Shown: positions 24,633-33,376 of the stretch, piece after piece
Position numbering within the stretch: position 1 is the stretch's first letter
Layout of the letters: each line of letters begins with the position of its first letter
NCBI GenBank assembly: GCA_017395085.1
Contig: JAFPWF010000006.1
Coordinates: forward strand, 1-64,000
From: Oscillospiraceae bacterium
GTDB taxonomy: Bacteria; Bacillota; Clostridia; Oscillospirales; Oscillospiraceae
Reading direction: 5' to 3'
DNA: 64,000 nt
The notes under the pieces: model-generated
Databases searched by the model: none
What the model was told of the DNA's origin: nothing
Seen by the model: the letters and a program-made list of their open reading frames with translations, nothing else
Program-made: the position numbers and the translations under genes

Positions 24633-25697
24633 TCAGGCGGGTACCAGAATCAGTTCCTCCCCCGTCTGGGCGTTGTACCAGTGGAGCCTGCCGTTTTCCA
24701 GATAAAAGCTGCCGGTTCCGTTCCAGGTTTCGTTGGAGGTTTCATAGGAATTGTCGTTGGAATAGGTCTCGGTCCAGTGGTGGCCGTCGTCGTAAACCAG
24801 GACGCCGTCGCTGTAGAACTTCCCGGTCATGTTCCAGCAGTCGCGCAGGCCGGAGGTGTCGCGCCGGATAATGCCGACGTACCAGCTGCTTTCGTCGTGC
24901 CAGGTAAAGAGGATGCGGCACAGGCCGCTGCTTTCCTCGGCCCACTCGCCCTCAAAGCCGGCGCGGCGCACCGCCGGCTGCGCGGCGGTGAAGGCCTGGC
25001 TCGGATCGCGGACGACCGTAATCTGAGCCATGGCGGTGTCCACATATCCGGCGTCGGTGTTGGAGTAGCGGCAGTAGACCTTCCAGCCGTTCACGGCATA
25101 GGGAATGTTCCCGAGCTGGAGATTGCTGTACATGCCGTTTCGGATCTGCATCGTCGGGAAAGCTGCCTGCGCCGCCTCGTAGGTCATGTCGGTGAGGCCG
25201 TCGGGGCTGACAAAGTGCCACACGGCATATTCGGCGTTCTCGTATTTCGCCAGGAACAGGCAGGAACCGCCCTCCTCGACCGTTTCGTCGGTAGGGCTTT
25301 TGGTCACCCGCGGCAGGGTCGGCGCGGGAGAGGCGTCCGGTGCGACAGGATCGCGGCGCTCTTCGGGATCCAGGGGATCTGACGGCGCAGAGGCCTCTTC
25401 GGGGTCCAAAGGATCGGGCAGGGCATCGGCAGGCGCGGGCTGCGCGAGTACCGGCGCGGAGGGGGCGGGAACTTCCGGAATGGGCGTGGGCGCCGGCACC
25501 GGTGCAGCAGATTCTTCCGGAGTGGCGGACGCTTCCGGAGGGGCGGACGCTTCCGGAGGGGCGGACGCTTCCGGAGGGGCGGACGCAGGCGCTGCAGCGC
25601 CGGGCATGCCGGTACGTTCGGAACCGCACGCCGCCAGCATCAGGGCCGCCAGCATCAGGCCGGTGATCAGAACTGTTTTTCTGCCGCTTATCCTCAT
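24633..25697 (-). CDS. Ig-like lipoprotein, paralogue of neighbour
   Basis: This 354-residue lipoprotein starts at ATG 25697 (MRISGRKTVLITG) with lipobox LAAC. A low-complexity spacer contains APPEAS hexapeptides encoded by an 18-base repeat (about 25526-25580). One Ig-like module (PRVTKSPTDETVEEGG, WHFVSPDGLTDM, NGWKVYCRYSN) precedes a C-terminal domain (GFEGEWAEESSGLC...YDDGHHWTETYSND) matching the one in the lipoprotein at 23227-24525. One Ig unit here against two in the neighbour indicates duplication followed by unit gain or loss. The longer upstream frame has no ribosome binding site. Confidence 0.8.
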   Translation of the reverse strand: MRISGRKTVLITGLMLAALMLAACGSERTGMPGAAAPASAPPEASAPPEASAPPEASATPEESAAPVPAPTPIPEVPAPSAPVLAQPAPADALPDPLDPEEASAPSDPLDPEERRDPVAPDASPAPTLPRVTKSPTDETVEEGGSCLFLAKYENAEYAVWHFVSPDGLTDMTYEAAQAAFPTMQIRNGMYSNLQLGNIPYAVNGWKVYCRYSNTDAGYVDTAMAQITVVRDPSQAFTAAQPAVRRAGFEGEWAEESSGLCRILFTWHDESSWYVGIIRRDTSGLRDCWNMTGKFYSDGVLVYDDGHHWTETYSNDNSYETSNETWNGTGSFYLENGRLHWYNAQTGEELILVPA

Positions 25698-25726
25698 ATC
25701 CCGTTTCTGTCTCCCGTCACGAAATC

Positions 25727-25746
25727 TGCCTGCAGGTCTGCAGGCA
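25727..25746. repeat. 20-bp palindrome in a lipoprotein leader
   Basis: TGCCTGCAGGTCTGCAGGCA is a palindrome with a 2-base centre, between the promoter and start of the lipoprotein gene at 24633-25697. It may be an operator or a small hairpin in the leader. Confidence 0.5.
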
Positions 25747-25757
25747 TTCTTAGTGCT

Positions 25758-25786
25758 ATCATAGACCGCGGAGCCGGAATATGCAA
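25758..25786 (-). promoter_or_regulatory. Promoter of the second Ig-like lipoprotein
   Basis: On the minus strand TTGCAT (25786-25781), a 17-base spacer and TATGAT (25763-25758). Confidence 0.65.
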
Positions 25787-25805
25787 ATGAAATTATTCTG
25801 AATTC

Positions 25806-25834
25806 TTTACTTTTACACTGGAATGCGTTAAAAT
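25806..25834 (+). promoter_or_regulatory. Promoter of the TrpR-like gene
   Basis: TTTACT (25806-25811), 17 bases, TAAAAT (25829-25834), ending about 50 bases before the ATG at 25887. Confidence 0.6.
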
Positions 25835-25886
25835 GTGAAAGATCAACAGCCGCTGAATGGCAGTGCAAATCCGGAGGAAACACGGA

Positions 25887-26204
25887 ATGAAGGCAAAACG
25901 CGAACATAATCCCGCGCTGTATGAGGCGATCCTCGCGCTGGAAACACCGGCGGAGTGCATTGACTTTTTTGAGGATCTCTGCACCGTGGGGGAACTCAGT
26001 GCCATGGAGCAGCGCTATCAGGTGGCAAAGGGACTGCATCAGGGCAAAATTTATAATGAGATTCTTGCCGAAACAGGTGCTTCCAGTGCCACCATCAGCC
26101 GCGTGAACCGCACGCTGCAGTACGGCAACGGCGGCTACGAGCTGGTTTTTTCCCGTCTGGAATCCGCGGACCCTGCGGATGAAAAAACCGCCCCGGGCGA
26201 ATGA
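25887..26204 (+). CDS. YerC/YecD-family TrpR-like regulator
   Basis: This 105-residue all-helical protein matches the YerC/YecD family, related to the tryptophan repressor: NPALYEAILALETPAECIDF, then FFEDLCTVGELSAMEQRYQV, then the helix-turn-helix TGASSATISRVNRTLQYG. ATG 25887 is preferred because GGAGG lies nine bases upstream; an ATG at 25857 has none. Its target in Firmicutes is not well established. It is translationally coupled to a methyltransferase gene by an ATGA overlap. Confidence 0.88.
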   Translation: MKAKREHNPALYEAILALETPAECIDFFEDLCTVGELSAMEQRYQVAKGLHQGKIYNEILAETGASSATISRVNRTLQYGNGGYELVFSRLESADPADEKTAPGE

Positions 26205-26926
26205 ACTGTTACGGGCCGCTTGCCGGCTTTTATGACCGGCTGACTTCCGATGTGGACTACAGCCGCTTTGCCGACCGCTACGAGGCCGCCTTCCGGGAAG
26301 ACGGCGGGGAGTTTCACCTGCTGCTGGACCTCTGCTGCGGGACCGGAAGCATGAGCCTGGAGCTGTCGCAGCGCGGTTATGAGATTATTGCCGTCGATGC
26401 TTCGGAAGAAATGCTGATGCAGGCGCGCGAAAAATGCGCCGGTCTCCCGGTTTCCCCGCTGTTCCTGCATCAGGACGCGGCGGAACTGGACCTGTACGGC
26501 ACCGTGGACGCCGCTTTCTGCACGCTGGAGGGTGTCAACTATCTGAGCCCGGAGAAACTGCGGAAGCTCCTCTCGCGCCTGTATCTGTTTATCCGGCCGG
26601 GCGGGCTGTTCCTGTTTGATCTGCGCAGCCCCGCGTACCTGCAGCAGCTGGACGGAGATACCTTTGTGGATGACGACGACCGTGTGTTCTGCCTGTGGCG
26701 TGCGGACTTCGATCGCGAGATCAACGCGCTGGTTTACGGGATGGATCTGTTCTCCCGGCAGCGCAGCGGACTGTGGCGCCGCAGCCGGGAAGAGCACGTG
26801 GAGTATGCTCACTCCATTGACTTTCTTGCGGAGCTCTTCGCGTCGAAAGGATTTTCCGATTTCTCCGCGGTTGAGGAAGAGGACCGGCTATTTCTCCAGT
26901 GCCGGCGCAGTTCCGACGCTTCCTGA
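26201..26926 (+). CDS. Class I SAM-dependent methyltransferase
   Basis: This 241-residue protein has the Rossmann-type methyltransferase fold: motif I LLLDLCCGTGSMSLEL (about 47-62), the acidic residue after strand 2 in IIAVDASEEML, and a family-typical N-terminus YGPLAGFYDRLTSDVDY. The substrate is not evident; related proteins act on small molecules or tRNA. Its ATG overlaps the stop of the TrpR-like gene, so both are made together. Confidence 0.85.
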   Translation: MNCYGPLAGFYDRLTSDVDYSRFADRYEAAFREDGGEFHLLLDLCCGTGSMSLELSQRGYEIIAVDASEEMLMQAREKCAGLPVSPLFLHQDAAELDLYGTVDAAFCTLEGVNYLSPEKLRKLLSRLYLFIRPGGLFLFDLRSPAYLQQLDGDTFVDDDDRVFCLWRADFDREINALVYGMDLFSRQRSGLWRRSREEHVEYAHSIDFLAELFASKGFSDFSAVEEEDRLFLQCRRSSDAS

Positions 26927-26954
26927 ACAAACGGCGCAAAGCCCATACAGAGAC

Positions 26955-26991
26955 AAAAGCCCTGTACAGAAAAACTCTGTACGGGGCTTTT
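26955..26991. terminator. Rho-independent terminator between convergent genes
   Basis: AAAAGCCCTGTACAG pairs with CTGTACGGGGCTTTT around a short A-rich loop. It ends the TrpR-like/methyltransferase pair and probably the convergent gene as well. Confidence 0.85.
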
Positions 26992-27002
26992 GATTCTTTT
27001 CT

Positions 27003-27866
27003 TCAGCCGAAGACGTGCCTGCAGCTGGCTCCGCAGGGCAGGACCAGGCCGCTCTCCGTCACCGGGAGCCCCAGCTCCCTGCTTTCGGCGTGGCCGCCGA
27101 AGCGCCTGGAAAAAATGCTTTCGCTCACATAGCTCAGCACCGTGGGCGAGAGGCCTGTGGTATAGGAGTTGATGAGGAGGAAAAGCGGTTCCTCCGACAG
27201 GACGTCGGCGCAGAGCGAGACAAAGGGCCAGAGATTCTGTTCCAGCTTCCAGACTTCGCCGCCCGGCCCGCGGCCGTAGGAGGGCGGGTCCATGATGACG
27301 GCGTCGTAACGCTTGCCGCGGCGGATTTCCCGCTCAACGAACCTCTGGCAGTCGTCGACAATCCAGCGTACGGGCGCTTCCCGCACGCCGCTGGCGGCGG
27401 CGTTCTCCTTTGCCCAGGCAACCATGCCCTTTGCCGCATCCACGTGGCAGACTTCAGCGCCGGCCTTCAGGCAGGCAACCGTGGCCGCACCGGTATAGGC
27501 AAAGAGGTTCAGCACACGGATGGGCCGCCCCGCGGTACGGATCTGCCGCATGGCCCAATCCCAGTTAGCTGCCTGTTCCGGAAAGAGGCCCGTGTGCTTA
27601 AAGTTCATCGGCCTGACGCGGAAGGTCAGTTCCCCGTAGGAGATCTCCCAGCTTTCGGGCACGGCGTCCTTCTCCCAGCTGCCCCCGCCGCTCTCGCTGC
27701 GGATATAGCGGGCGTTGCGGGTATGCCAGTGTTCATTCCGGCGCGGCGTGTTCCAGATTGCCTGCGGGTCGGGGCGGACCAGATACACGTCGCCCCAGCG
27801 TTCGAGCTTCTCGCCCCGCGAACAGTCGAGCAGCTCATAGTCTCTCCAGTGGCCGGCAATCCACAT
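27003..27866 (-). CDS. RlmI-like class I SAM methyltransferase
   Basis: This 287-residue methyltransferase opens with WIAGHWRDYELLDCSRGEKLERWG. It has the motif I region LNLFAYTGAATVACLKAGAEV, an acidic residue in CHVDAAKGM and the nucleic-acid methyltransferase motif MDPPSYGRG. That motif is typical of RNA or DNA methyltransferases such as the RlmI/RlmK group, so an rRNA base is the likely target. ATG 27866 is used; a TTG five codons upstream (27881) is the alternative, and neither has a strong ribosome binding site. It stands alone on its strand beside a terminator. Confidence 0.8.
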   Translation of the reverse strand: MWIAGHWRDYELLDCSRGEKLERWGDVYLVRPDPQAIWNTPRRNEHWHTRNARYIRSESGGGSWEKDAVPESWEISYGELTFRVRPMNFKHTGLFPEQAANWDWAMRQIRTAGRPIRVLNLFAYTGAATVACLKAGAEVCHVDAAKGMVAWAKENAAASGVREAPVRWIVDDCQRFVEREIRRGKRYDAVIMDPPSYGRGPGGEVWKLEQNLWPFVSLCADVLSEEPLFLLINSYTTGLSPTVLSYVSESIFSRRFGGHAESRELGLPVTESGLVLPCGASCRHVFG

Positions 27867-27945
27867 ATTCTCTTTGTTCAAAGTGTTTCACCACTCTTTC
27901 CGTATCAACGTTTGTTCCGTTTCCGGCATTTCTCCGGCTCCTTGA

Positions 27946-28788
27946 CTACGTGCCGCGCAGATCCCGGATTGCAATGTTCAACGCCGCACCGATATACATT
28001 GCCTGACAGCTGAAAAACAGCCACAGCATCAGCAGGATCATCGACGTCAGCGATCCGTAAACCAACGAATAGCGGGCAGATGCGGCAATGAAGATGGAAA
28101 AGAGAAAGCTCACCGCCAGCATGGCAAGCGTGCCGAGCAGCGCGCCCGGCCACGTTGAAAACCTGCTTTCCCGCAGGCGTGACACACTGAAGATCCCCCA
28201 AAGCACCAGAAACAGCATCCCGCCGAGAAGCAGATACTTGATGGTTTGCCAGCCGGCGTTGACATCGAGAAAAGGCAGTTTTTCATTCAGGATACCAAGT
28301 AGATCACGGCTGGTGAACATGACAAGAATCCCGAACCATGTGGTGCCCAGAAATGCGACGGCAAACACCACGCTGACAAGAATTCCCCGGGCTCCGGGAA
28401 AGCGGTGTCCGCCCTGCATTCGCCCGAGCGTTGCCTGAATGCTGCGCATTCCGGCGGATGCGGTCGTCAGCAGGAACAAAACCCCGGCGATAAACATGGC
28501 CTGGCTGTGGTTGAAGGCAACATAGTTCAGAAACGTCCGGATTGTCTGTACGGTGTCGGCACTCAGCATGTTTTCCGCAAAGTCCAATACTCTTCTTGCA
28601 CGGGAGTAACTGTTCCCCAAAAGCGTGTACAGGCAGATGATCAGCGGGAAGAAGGTCATCATCATGTAATAGCAAAGGGCCGCCGACGCAAGCGGGATCT
28701 GTTTTGCATTATAGTAATACAGGATTCTCCTGATCAGGGCATAGAATCGTTTTAACCGGTAGAAATGATTTTCCATCACATCATCCAT
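27946..28788 (-). CDS. YihY/BrkB-family membrane protein
   Basis: This 280-residue integral membrane protein has about six hydrophobic helices and the family's N-terminal motif ASAALCYYMMMTFFPLIICL. The C-terminal motif is YGSLTSMILLMLWLFFSCQAMYIGAALN. BrkB-like proteins are widespread, and their transport role is still uncertain. ATG 28788 is chosen because GGAGGAG lies nine bases upstream. That ribosome binding site is buried in the hairpin at 28794-28820. Confidence 0.88.
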   Translation of the reverse strand: MDDVMENHFYRLKRFYALIRRILYYYNAKQIPLASAALCYYMMMTFFPLIICLYTLLGNSYSRARRVLDFAENMLSADTVQTIRTFLNYVAFNHSQAMFIAGVLFLLTTASAGMRSIQATLGRMQGGHRFPGARGILVSVVFAVAFLGTTWFGILVMFTSRDLLGILNEKLPFLDVNAGWQTIKYLLLGGMLFLVLWGIFSVSRLRESRFSTWPGALLGTLAMLAVSFLFSIFIAASARYSLVYGSLTSMILLMLWLFFSCQAMYIGAALNIAIRDLRGT

Positions 28789-28793
28789 GTGCA

Positions 28794-28820
28794 AACGCTC
28801 CTCCGCGGGGGAGGAGCGTT
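28794..28820 (-). promoter_or_regulatory. Hairpin between ftsZ and the BrkB gene, covering its ribosome binding site
   Basis: AACGCTCCTCC (28794-28804) and GGAGGAGCGTT (28810-28820) pair perfectly around a 5-base loop. On the minus strand it lies about 50 bases past the ftsZ stop and has no T-run, so it is at best a weak terminator. Its 3' arm is the ribosome binding site of the next gene, which the fold would hide. Confidence 0.6.
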
Positions 28821-28868
28821 CGTATCATGCAAGTATCAGCCTTTCATCAAAGGCATACCTGAACAACC

Positions 28869-30065
28869 TTACTTGGTATTAAAGATCTTGAAAATGCTCT
28901 CAAAGGGATCTTCGGCAGGTTCCGCGGGTTCGTCTTCCTTTGCCGGCGCCGGCGTGACCGGAGCCGCGTTCGGAACGACGGGCTTCATCCCGGATGCAGG
29001 CTGAAAGACCGGCGGAACGGAAGGAGCCTGCGGGGCAGCCGGCGCCGGAGCCGGTGCGGCAGCTTCCGCTGCGGGCGCAGCTGCGGCTTTGGCCGCTTTT
29101 TTCGCCGAACCCTGCTCAAACCCGGTTGCAATGACCGTTACGCGGATTTCATCCTGCATGCTCTCGTCGAAGCTGGCGCCGAAGATGATGTTGGCATCGG
29201 GGTGGGCCGCTTCCTGAACCAGATCGGCGGCGGCTTCCACATCCTCAAGGCCCATATCCGAAGAACCGGTGATGTTGATGAGAACGCCGCGGGCACCGTC
29301 GATGGAGGTCTCCATCAGAGGACTGGCAACGGCGATACGGGCGGCCTCTTCGGCACGGCCCTTGCCGGCCGCACGGCCAACACCCATATGGGCATAGCCG
29401 GCATTCTTCATAATGCAGGTGACATCCGCAAAGTCCAGATTAATAAAGCCGGTATTCTTAATGAGGTCCGAAATGCTGGTTACGGCCTGACGAAGAACAT
29501 CGTCGGCGATTTCAAACGCATTTGCCAGAGTAACCTTCTGGTCGGTCGCGTACTTCAGGCGGTCGTTGGGGATGATCAGAAGGGAGTCAACCTTGCCGAG
29601 CAGTTCCTGGATGCCGACATTCGCCTGATCCATCCTGCGTTTGCCTTCAAACTTAAAGGGCTTCGTGACGACACCGACCGTCAGCGCACCGTTTTCACGG
29701 GCAATGTCGGCAACCGTCGGGGCCGCGCCGGTACCGGTGCCGCCGCCCATGCCGGCGGTAATGAACACCATGTCGGTGCCTTCCAGAGCAGCGGTAATGG
29801 CGTTTCTGCTTTCTTCAGCAGCACGTCTGCCGATCTCGGGGTCGGAGCCTGCGCCCTGGCCGCGGGTGATTTTTTCACCGATCTGGATTTTCTGATCTGC
29901 GTTTGAAACGGAAAGCGCCTGCTTGTCGGTATTGACAGCAATAAACTCGACACCCTGGGTGCCGTCCTTCACCATACGGTTTACGACGTTGTTGCCGGCG
30001 CCGCCGACACCAACGACTTTTATTGTTACAACATTTTCAGGACCAGTTTCGGCCTTAAAATCCAT
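28869..30065 (-). CDS. ftsZ: Cell division protein FtsZ
   Basis: This 398-residue tubulin-like GTPase forms the division ring. The N-terminal GTPase domain is complete: [15 protein letters not shown], the tubulin signature [10 protein letters not shown], and the T7 catalytic loop NLDFADV. A long Ala/Pro-rich linker (about 315-385) follows. The extreme C-terminus reads [14 protein letters not shown], which departs from the usual D(I/V)PxFLR-type peptide that binds FtsA and other partners. No ftsA is in this cluster. The start follows GGAGGCACAGGTT. Confidence 0.97.
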   Translation of the reverse strand: MDFKAETGPENVVTIKVVGVGGAGNNVVNRMVKDGTQGVEFIAVNTDKQALSVSNADQKIQIGEKITRGQGAGSDPEIGRRAAEESRNAITAALEGTDMVFITAGMGGGTGTGAAPTVADIARENGALTVGVVTKPFKFEGKRRMDQANVGIQELLGKVDSLLIIPNDRLKYATDQKVTLANAFEIADDVLRQAVTSISDLIKNTGFINLDFADVTCIMKNAGYAHMGVGRAAGKGRAEEAARIAVASPLMETSIDGARGVLINITGSSDMGLEDVEAAADLVQEAAHPDANIIFGASFDESMQDEIRVTVIATGFEQGSAKKAAKAAAAPAAEAAAPAPAPAAPQAPSVPPVFQPASGMKPVVPNAAPVTPAPAKEDEPAEPAEDPFESIFKIFNTK

Positions 30066-30130
30066 AACCTGTGCCTCCTGTCTGACTCAACAACGCAAAT
30101 TGCGCGTAACTTTTTGTCTCTGTGACCCCT

Positions 30131-30159
30131 ATAATATTACATTTTTTCGCTCAGGTCAA
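30131..30159 (-). promoter_or_regulatory. Sigma-A promoter of ftsZ
   Basis: On the minus strand TTGACC (30159-30154), a 17-base spacer and TATTAT (30136-30131), about 65 bases before the start. An A/T-rich upstream tract is present. ftsZ can thus be made independently of the rest of the cluster. Confidence 0.8.
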
Positions 30160-30253
30160 TAGTTATTTTCATTTTAGGGCAACTTTTTTGTAAACACTTT
30201 GTAATATTTAGGGCGTAAAAACACTTTCCTCAACGGAAAGCGGAAAGCTTGCC

Positions 30254-31048
30254 TCAGTTCGGGCTGAATCTTGCCGTTCTGCCGTCGGAGAGATCGATGA
30301 CGCCCATATCGCCCGCTTTCAGGGTTTCCAAAACGCCGGAAAGCATGGCAAATTTATCCGAGACCTGGGAATAGCCGCCCATGACAAAGGTAAAGCGGCC
30401 GTTGTAGATAATTTCAGGGCTGTTCATATTCTCAAAGTTGATGCGGTCGACCTCCTGAAGGAGGCCGCGCCCCTCCAACTGCAGCAGAATCTCGTTGAGG
30501 TATTCCACGGGCGCGTCGTCGCCGCTGGCTGCAGTCAGGCGCTCGCCGATGAAAAGGGTGCCCGGGTCAAAATTTACAATCGGGACCAGCAGATCCGTCT
30601 CGCCTTCCGCCGCCTTGCCGAGAATCTTGCAGTTGTGGTCCATGGTCCACTCCTCATCACCGAGGATCAGATAGGCCATGGCAGTGCTTTCCTCCACCGT
30701 AATGGTGATTCTGTTCGGCAGCGCGCGCTTCAGTGTTACTTCTTCAATATACGGCAATTTGGAGAACACCCGGCTGATGGCGGCAAAGCGGTCGAAGAAA
30801 AAGAGGTTGTCGCCTTCTTCAATGTCGATGGCGCGGATTATTTCTTCATCGGTATAGTGCGTGTTCCCTTCCACGCGAATATCTTCCACACGGAAGAAGA
30901 GACTCAGCACAATAATAGCCGCGACAACCACAACGACGAAGATCAGCGGTCTGCTGAAGCCCCTTCTCCGCCTGGCGCGCAGGAATTCTTCCTGTTCCTC
31001 ATCGGCAAACGCCGAAAGACTGATTCGCTCTCTCCAGGTTTTTGCCAT
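30254..31048 (-). CDS. ftsQ: Cell division protein FtsQ/DivIB
   Basis: This 264-residue bitopic membrane protein has a short Arg-rich cytoplasmic part (FLRARRRRGF), one helix (PLIFVVVVVAAIIVLSLFF) and an outer POTRA domain (VEDIRVEGNTHYTDEEII... and LPYIEEVTLKRALPNRITI). The beta domain typical of DivIB follows. It belongs to the divisome FtsQ/L/B subcomplex. ATG 31048 with GGAGGATTTC is preferred to the upstream in-frame start at 31123. The usual partner FtsL is not in the window. Confidence 0.9.
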   Translation of the reverse strand: MAKTWRERISLSAFADEEQEEFLRARRRRGFSRPLIFVVVVVAAIIVLSLFFRVEDIRVEGNTHYTDEEIIRAIDIEEGDNLFFFDRFAAISRVFSKLPYIEEVTLKRALPNRITITVEESTAMAYLILGDEEWTMDHNCKILGKAAEGETDLLVPIVNFDPGTLFIGERLTAASGDDAPVEYLNEILLQLEGRGLLQEVDRINFENMNSPEIIYNGRFTFVMGGYSQVSDKFAMLSGVLETLKAGDMGVIDLSDGRTARFSPN

Positions 31049-31095
31049 GAAATCCTCCGGATGACTGGATGCCGTATTCTGTCTGTCTATGTGAA

Positions 31096-31120
31096 AACGG
31101 ACCGTTTGATGCGGTCCGTT
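31096..31120 (-). terminator. Hairpin between murG and ftsQ
   Basis: AACGGACC (31096-31103) pairs with GGTCCGTT (31113-31120). On the minus strand four T residues follow, suggesting partial termination after murG. Confidence 0.5.
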
Positions 31121-31121
31121 C

Positions 31122-31130
31122 ATTATAACA
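31122..31130 (-). promoter_or_regulatory. Extended -10 element before ftsQ
   Basis: TGTTATAAT on the minus strand is an extended -10 element directly upstream of the hairpin. Transcription from it would begin inside the hairpin. The -35 region is weak. Confidence 0.4.
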
Positions 31131-31151
31131 CAGCTTTCCGGGAAGGAAAAG

Positions 31152-32273
31152 TCAATTTTTCGCGTATTCCAGAACTGCGTCCACGATCCGGTCCAGGGCG
31201 TCGGGAACCGAAAGCGCCCTCATGGCTTCGCCCATTGCCCGCAGGCCCTCCGGGTCATGCAGCAGGGAACGGATTTCTTGCAGGAAGCTCTCCTCGTCAA
31301 ACTCCCCTTCCAGCAGCACTTTCGCCCCGCCGGCACGTTCGACCAGGCGCGCATTCTTCTCCTGATGGTGATTGGTCACATTCGGAGACGGAACAATCAG
31401 AGCGGGTTTTCCGATGCGGCTGAGTTCCGACAGGGTCGAAGCCCCTGCCCTGCACAGGACGAGATCCGCCGCATTCAGCACGCGTGCGGAATCAAAAATA
31501 TACTCCCGCAGTTCCACATTGCACTCCGCAGGATTGACGCCGGACTTGCGAAGCTTTTCGGTTACGTCGCTGTGGTAGTAGCTTCCCGTGGCATGGATCA
31601 TGCGGAAGTCCCGCTGCCCTTTCATCAGGGGGATCATCTTCACCAGGGTGTTGTTCATATGCCCGGAGCCCAGCGACCCCCACATGGAGACAACCAGGGG
31701 CATTCCGGCCGGGATGCCGAGCTCCTCCCGCGCAAGTTCCCTGGTGTACGAACAGAATCTGTCACGAACCGGGGTCCCGGTTACGCGCAGATCCTGAACC
31801 GCGGAATAATGCCTGGCGCTTTCTTCGTAACCCAGAAGCACACAGCTGACATGACCGGACAGCATCTTAGTCGTGAGGCCCGGTACGGCATTGCTTTCAT
31901 GAATCAGCGTCGGGATGCCGAGCTTGGCCGCCTCATGCAGCACCGGATAGCAGACATAGCCGCCGGTTCCAAGCACGGCGTCGGGCCGGAATTCCTTCAG
32001 AATCCGGCGCGCCTCATGGCCGGCGTCAATCACATTCTTCAGAGAATTCAGATTGTGGCTGATGTCTTCCAGATGATGCCCGCGGCTCAGATTGGTCACC
32101 TTCAGCGGCAGAATGCGGAAGCTTTCGCGCGGAACCAGATCCATTTCCATTTTCCCCTCGGCGCCGAGGAATAGTATTTCGCAGTCCGGCAGCTGTTCCT
32201 GCAGCCGCTGGGCAACCGCGACTGCCGGGTTGATGTGGCCTGCAGTCCCGCCGCAGGTGAGAACAAATTTCAT
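31152..32273 (-). CDS. murG: UDP-GlcNAc:lipid I transferase MurG
   Basis: This 373-residue GT28 glycosyltransferase makes lipid II from lipid I at the inner membrane face. It starts MKFVLTCGGTAGHINPAVAVA with the conserved GGTAGHI loop. It has VLGTGGYVCYPVLHEA, IHESNAVPGLTTK, and the donor-binding CRAGASTLSEL. The donor site SPNVTNHHQEKNA is also clear. ATG 32273 is the family start, with GAGGATTG upstream. Confidence 0.97.
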   Translation of the reverse strand: MKFVLTCGGTAGHINPAVAVAQRLQEQLPDCEILFLGAEGKMEMDLVPRESFRILPLKVTNLSRGHHLEDISHNLNSLKNVIDAGHEARRILKEFRPDAVLGTGGYVCYPVLHEAAKLGIPTLIHESNAVPGLTTKMLSGHVSCVLLGYEESARHYSAVQDLRVTGTPVRDRFCSYTRELAREELGIPAGMPLVVSMWGSLGSGHMNNTLVKMIPLMKGQRDFRMIHATGSYYHSDVTEKLRKSGVNPAECNVELREYIFDSARVLNAADLVLCRAGASTLSELSRIGKPALIVPSPNVTNHHQEKNARLVERAGGAKVLLEGEFDEESFLQEIRSLLHDPEGLRAMGEAMRALSVPDALDRIVDAVLEYAKN

Positions 32274-32371
32274 TTTACAATCCTCAAAAAAAGACGGTTC
32301 CGCCATCCGCGGATTGCCTCGCCGGGCTAAACACCGGTATCCGATGACAAAGAAGATGACGGAACTGCAGA

Positions 32372-33376
32372 TTAAAAGCGGTCAAATACCATTAAGAATG
32401 ACAGCACCATGCACATCAGCGAAATGCCGGTGTACAGCACGAAGATTTCTTTTTCCTTCCACTTGCGTCCGGTCCAGCCGCCCATCTCCAGATGATGGTG
32501 GAACGGCGCCATCTTGAAGACGCGTTTGCCGTGGGTGATCTTGAAATAACTGACCTGAATGATATCCGAAAGCGTCTCTATGATGAACATCACGCACAGG
32601 GGGATCAGAATCAGGGGCATATCATAGGCAAAAGCCATCGCCGCAATGGCGCCGCCCAGAAACAGGCTTCCCGTATCGCCCATGAACACCTTGGCCGGGT
32701 TGAAGTTGAAAGTCAGAAAGCCAATCAGGCCGCCCACCATCGCAGAGGCAAAGATCGCCAGCTGCAGGTAGTCCTTCCCCCAGGCAAAGGTCACAAGCAC
32801 GAAAAACAGGAACACCGGGATCGAAGTGCCGGTTGCCAGGCCATCCACGCCGTCGGTAATGTTGACGGCATTGACCGTGCCGACAATGACAAACACCGCA
32901 AACACATAGTAAAGCCACGCCGGCATCATCACCGTCCGCCCGGAAAGAGGCAGAAACAGTGAGGTATGCAGGAAGCCCATTTTCTTCATCACCAGCAGGA
33001 AAGCCAGCGCCGCAACCAGCTGCAACAGGAACTTTTCGTTGCTGGAAAGGCCGCTGTTCTCTTTCTTCCTGATCTTCTTCCAGTCGTCCAGCAGACCGAT
33101 GGCCCCGAAAACCATCGCAAACAGGAGAACAAAGATATGCTCAAAATGACCGTGAAGCATCCCCGGAAATCCCAGTGTCAGGCAAACCAGCGCCGCAGCC
33201 AGGATGAACATGACACCGCCCATGGTCGGAGTGCCGCTCTTGGATTCATGCCACTTTACTTCGGTTTTGATTTCCTGCCTAGCCTTTTCCTTTACCAGCC
33301 AGGGGATATAGGATTTTCCAAATGCCGTTGCAAACAGAAACGCCAGCACAAATGCGCAAAGCAACTGTATTGTCAT
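32372..33376 (-). CDS. mraY: Phospho-MurNAc-pentapeptide translocase MraY
   Basis: This 334-residue integral membrane enzyme transfers phospho-MurNAc-pentapeptide to undecaprenyl phosphate. Characteristic motifs are KSGTPTMGGVMF, the aspartate pair in GLLDDWKKIRKK, NITDGVDGLATGTS, NFNPAKVFMGDTGSLFLGG and APFHHHLEMGGW. About ten hydrophobic helices are present. Its ATG overlaps the murE stop as ATGA. Confidence 0.97.
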   Translation of the reverse strand: MTIQLLCAFVLAFLFATAFGKSYIPWLVKEKARQEIKTEVKWHESKSGTPTMGGVMFILAAALVCLTLGFPGMLHGHFEHIFVLLFAMVFGAIGLLDDWKKIRKKENSGLSSNEKFLLQLVAALAFLLVMKKMGFLHTSLFLPLSGRTVMMPAWLYYVFAVFVIVGTVNAVNITDGVDGLATGTSIPVFLFFVLVTFAWGKDYLQLAIFASAMVGGLIGFLTFNFNPAKVFMGDTGSLFLGGAIAAMAFAYDMPLILIPLCVMFIIETLSDIIQVSYFKITHGKRVFKMAPFHHHLEMGGWTGRKWKEKEIFVLYTGISLMCMVLSFLMVFDRF

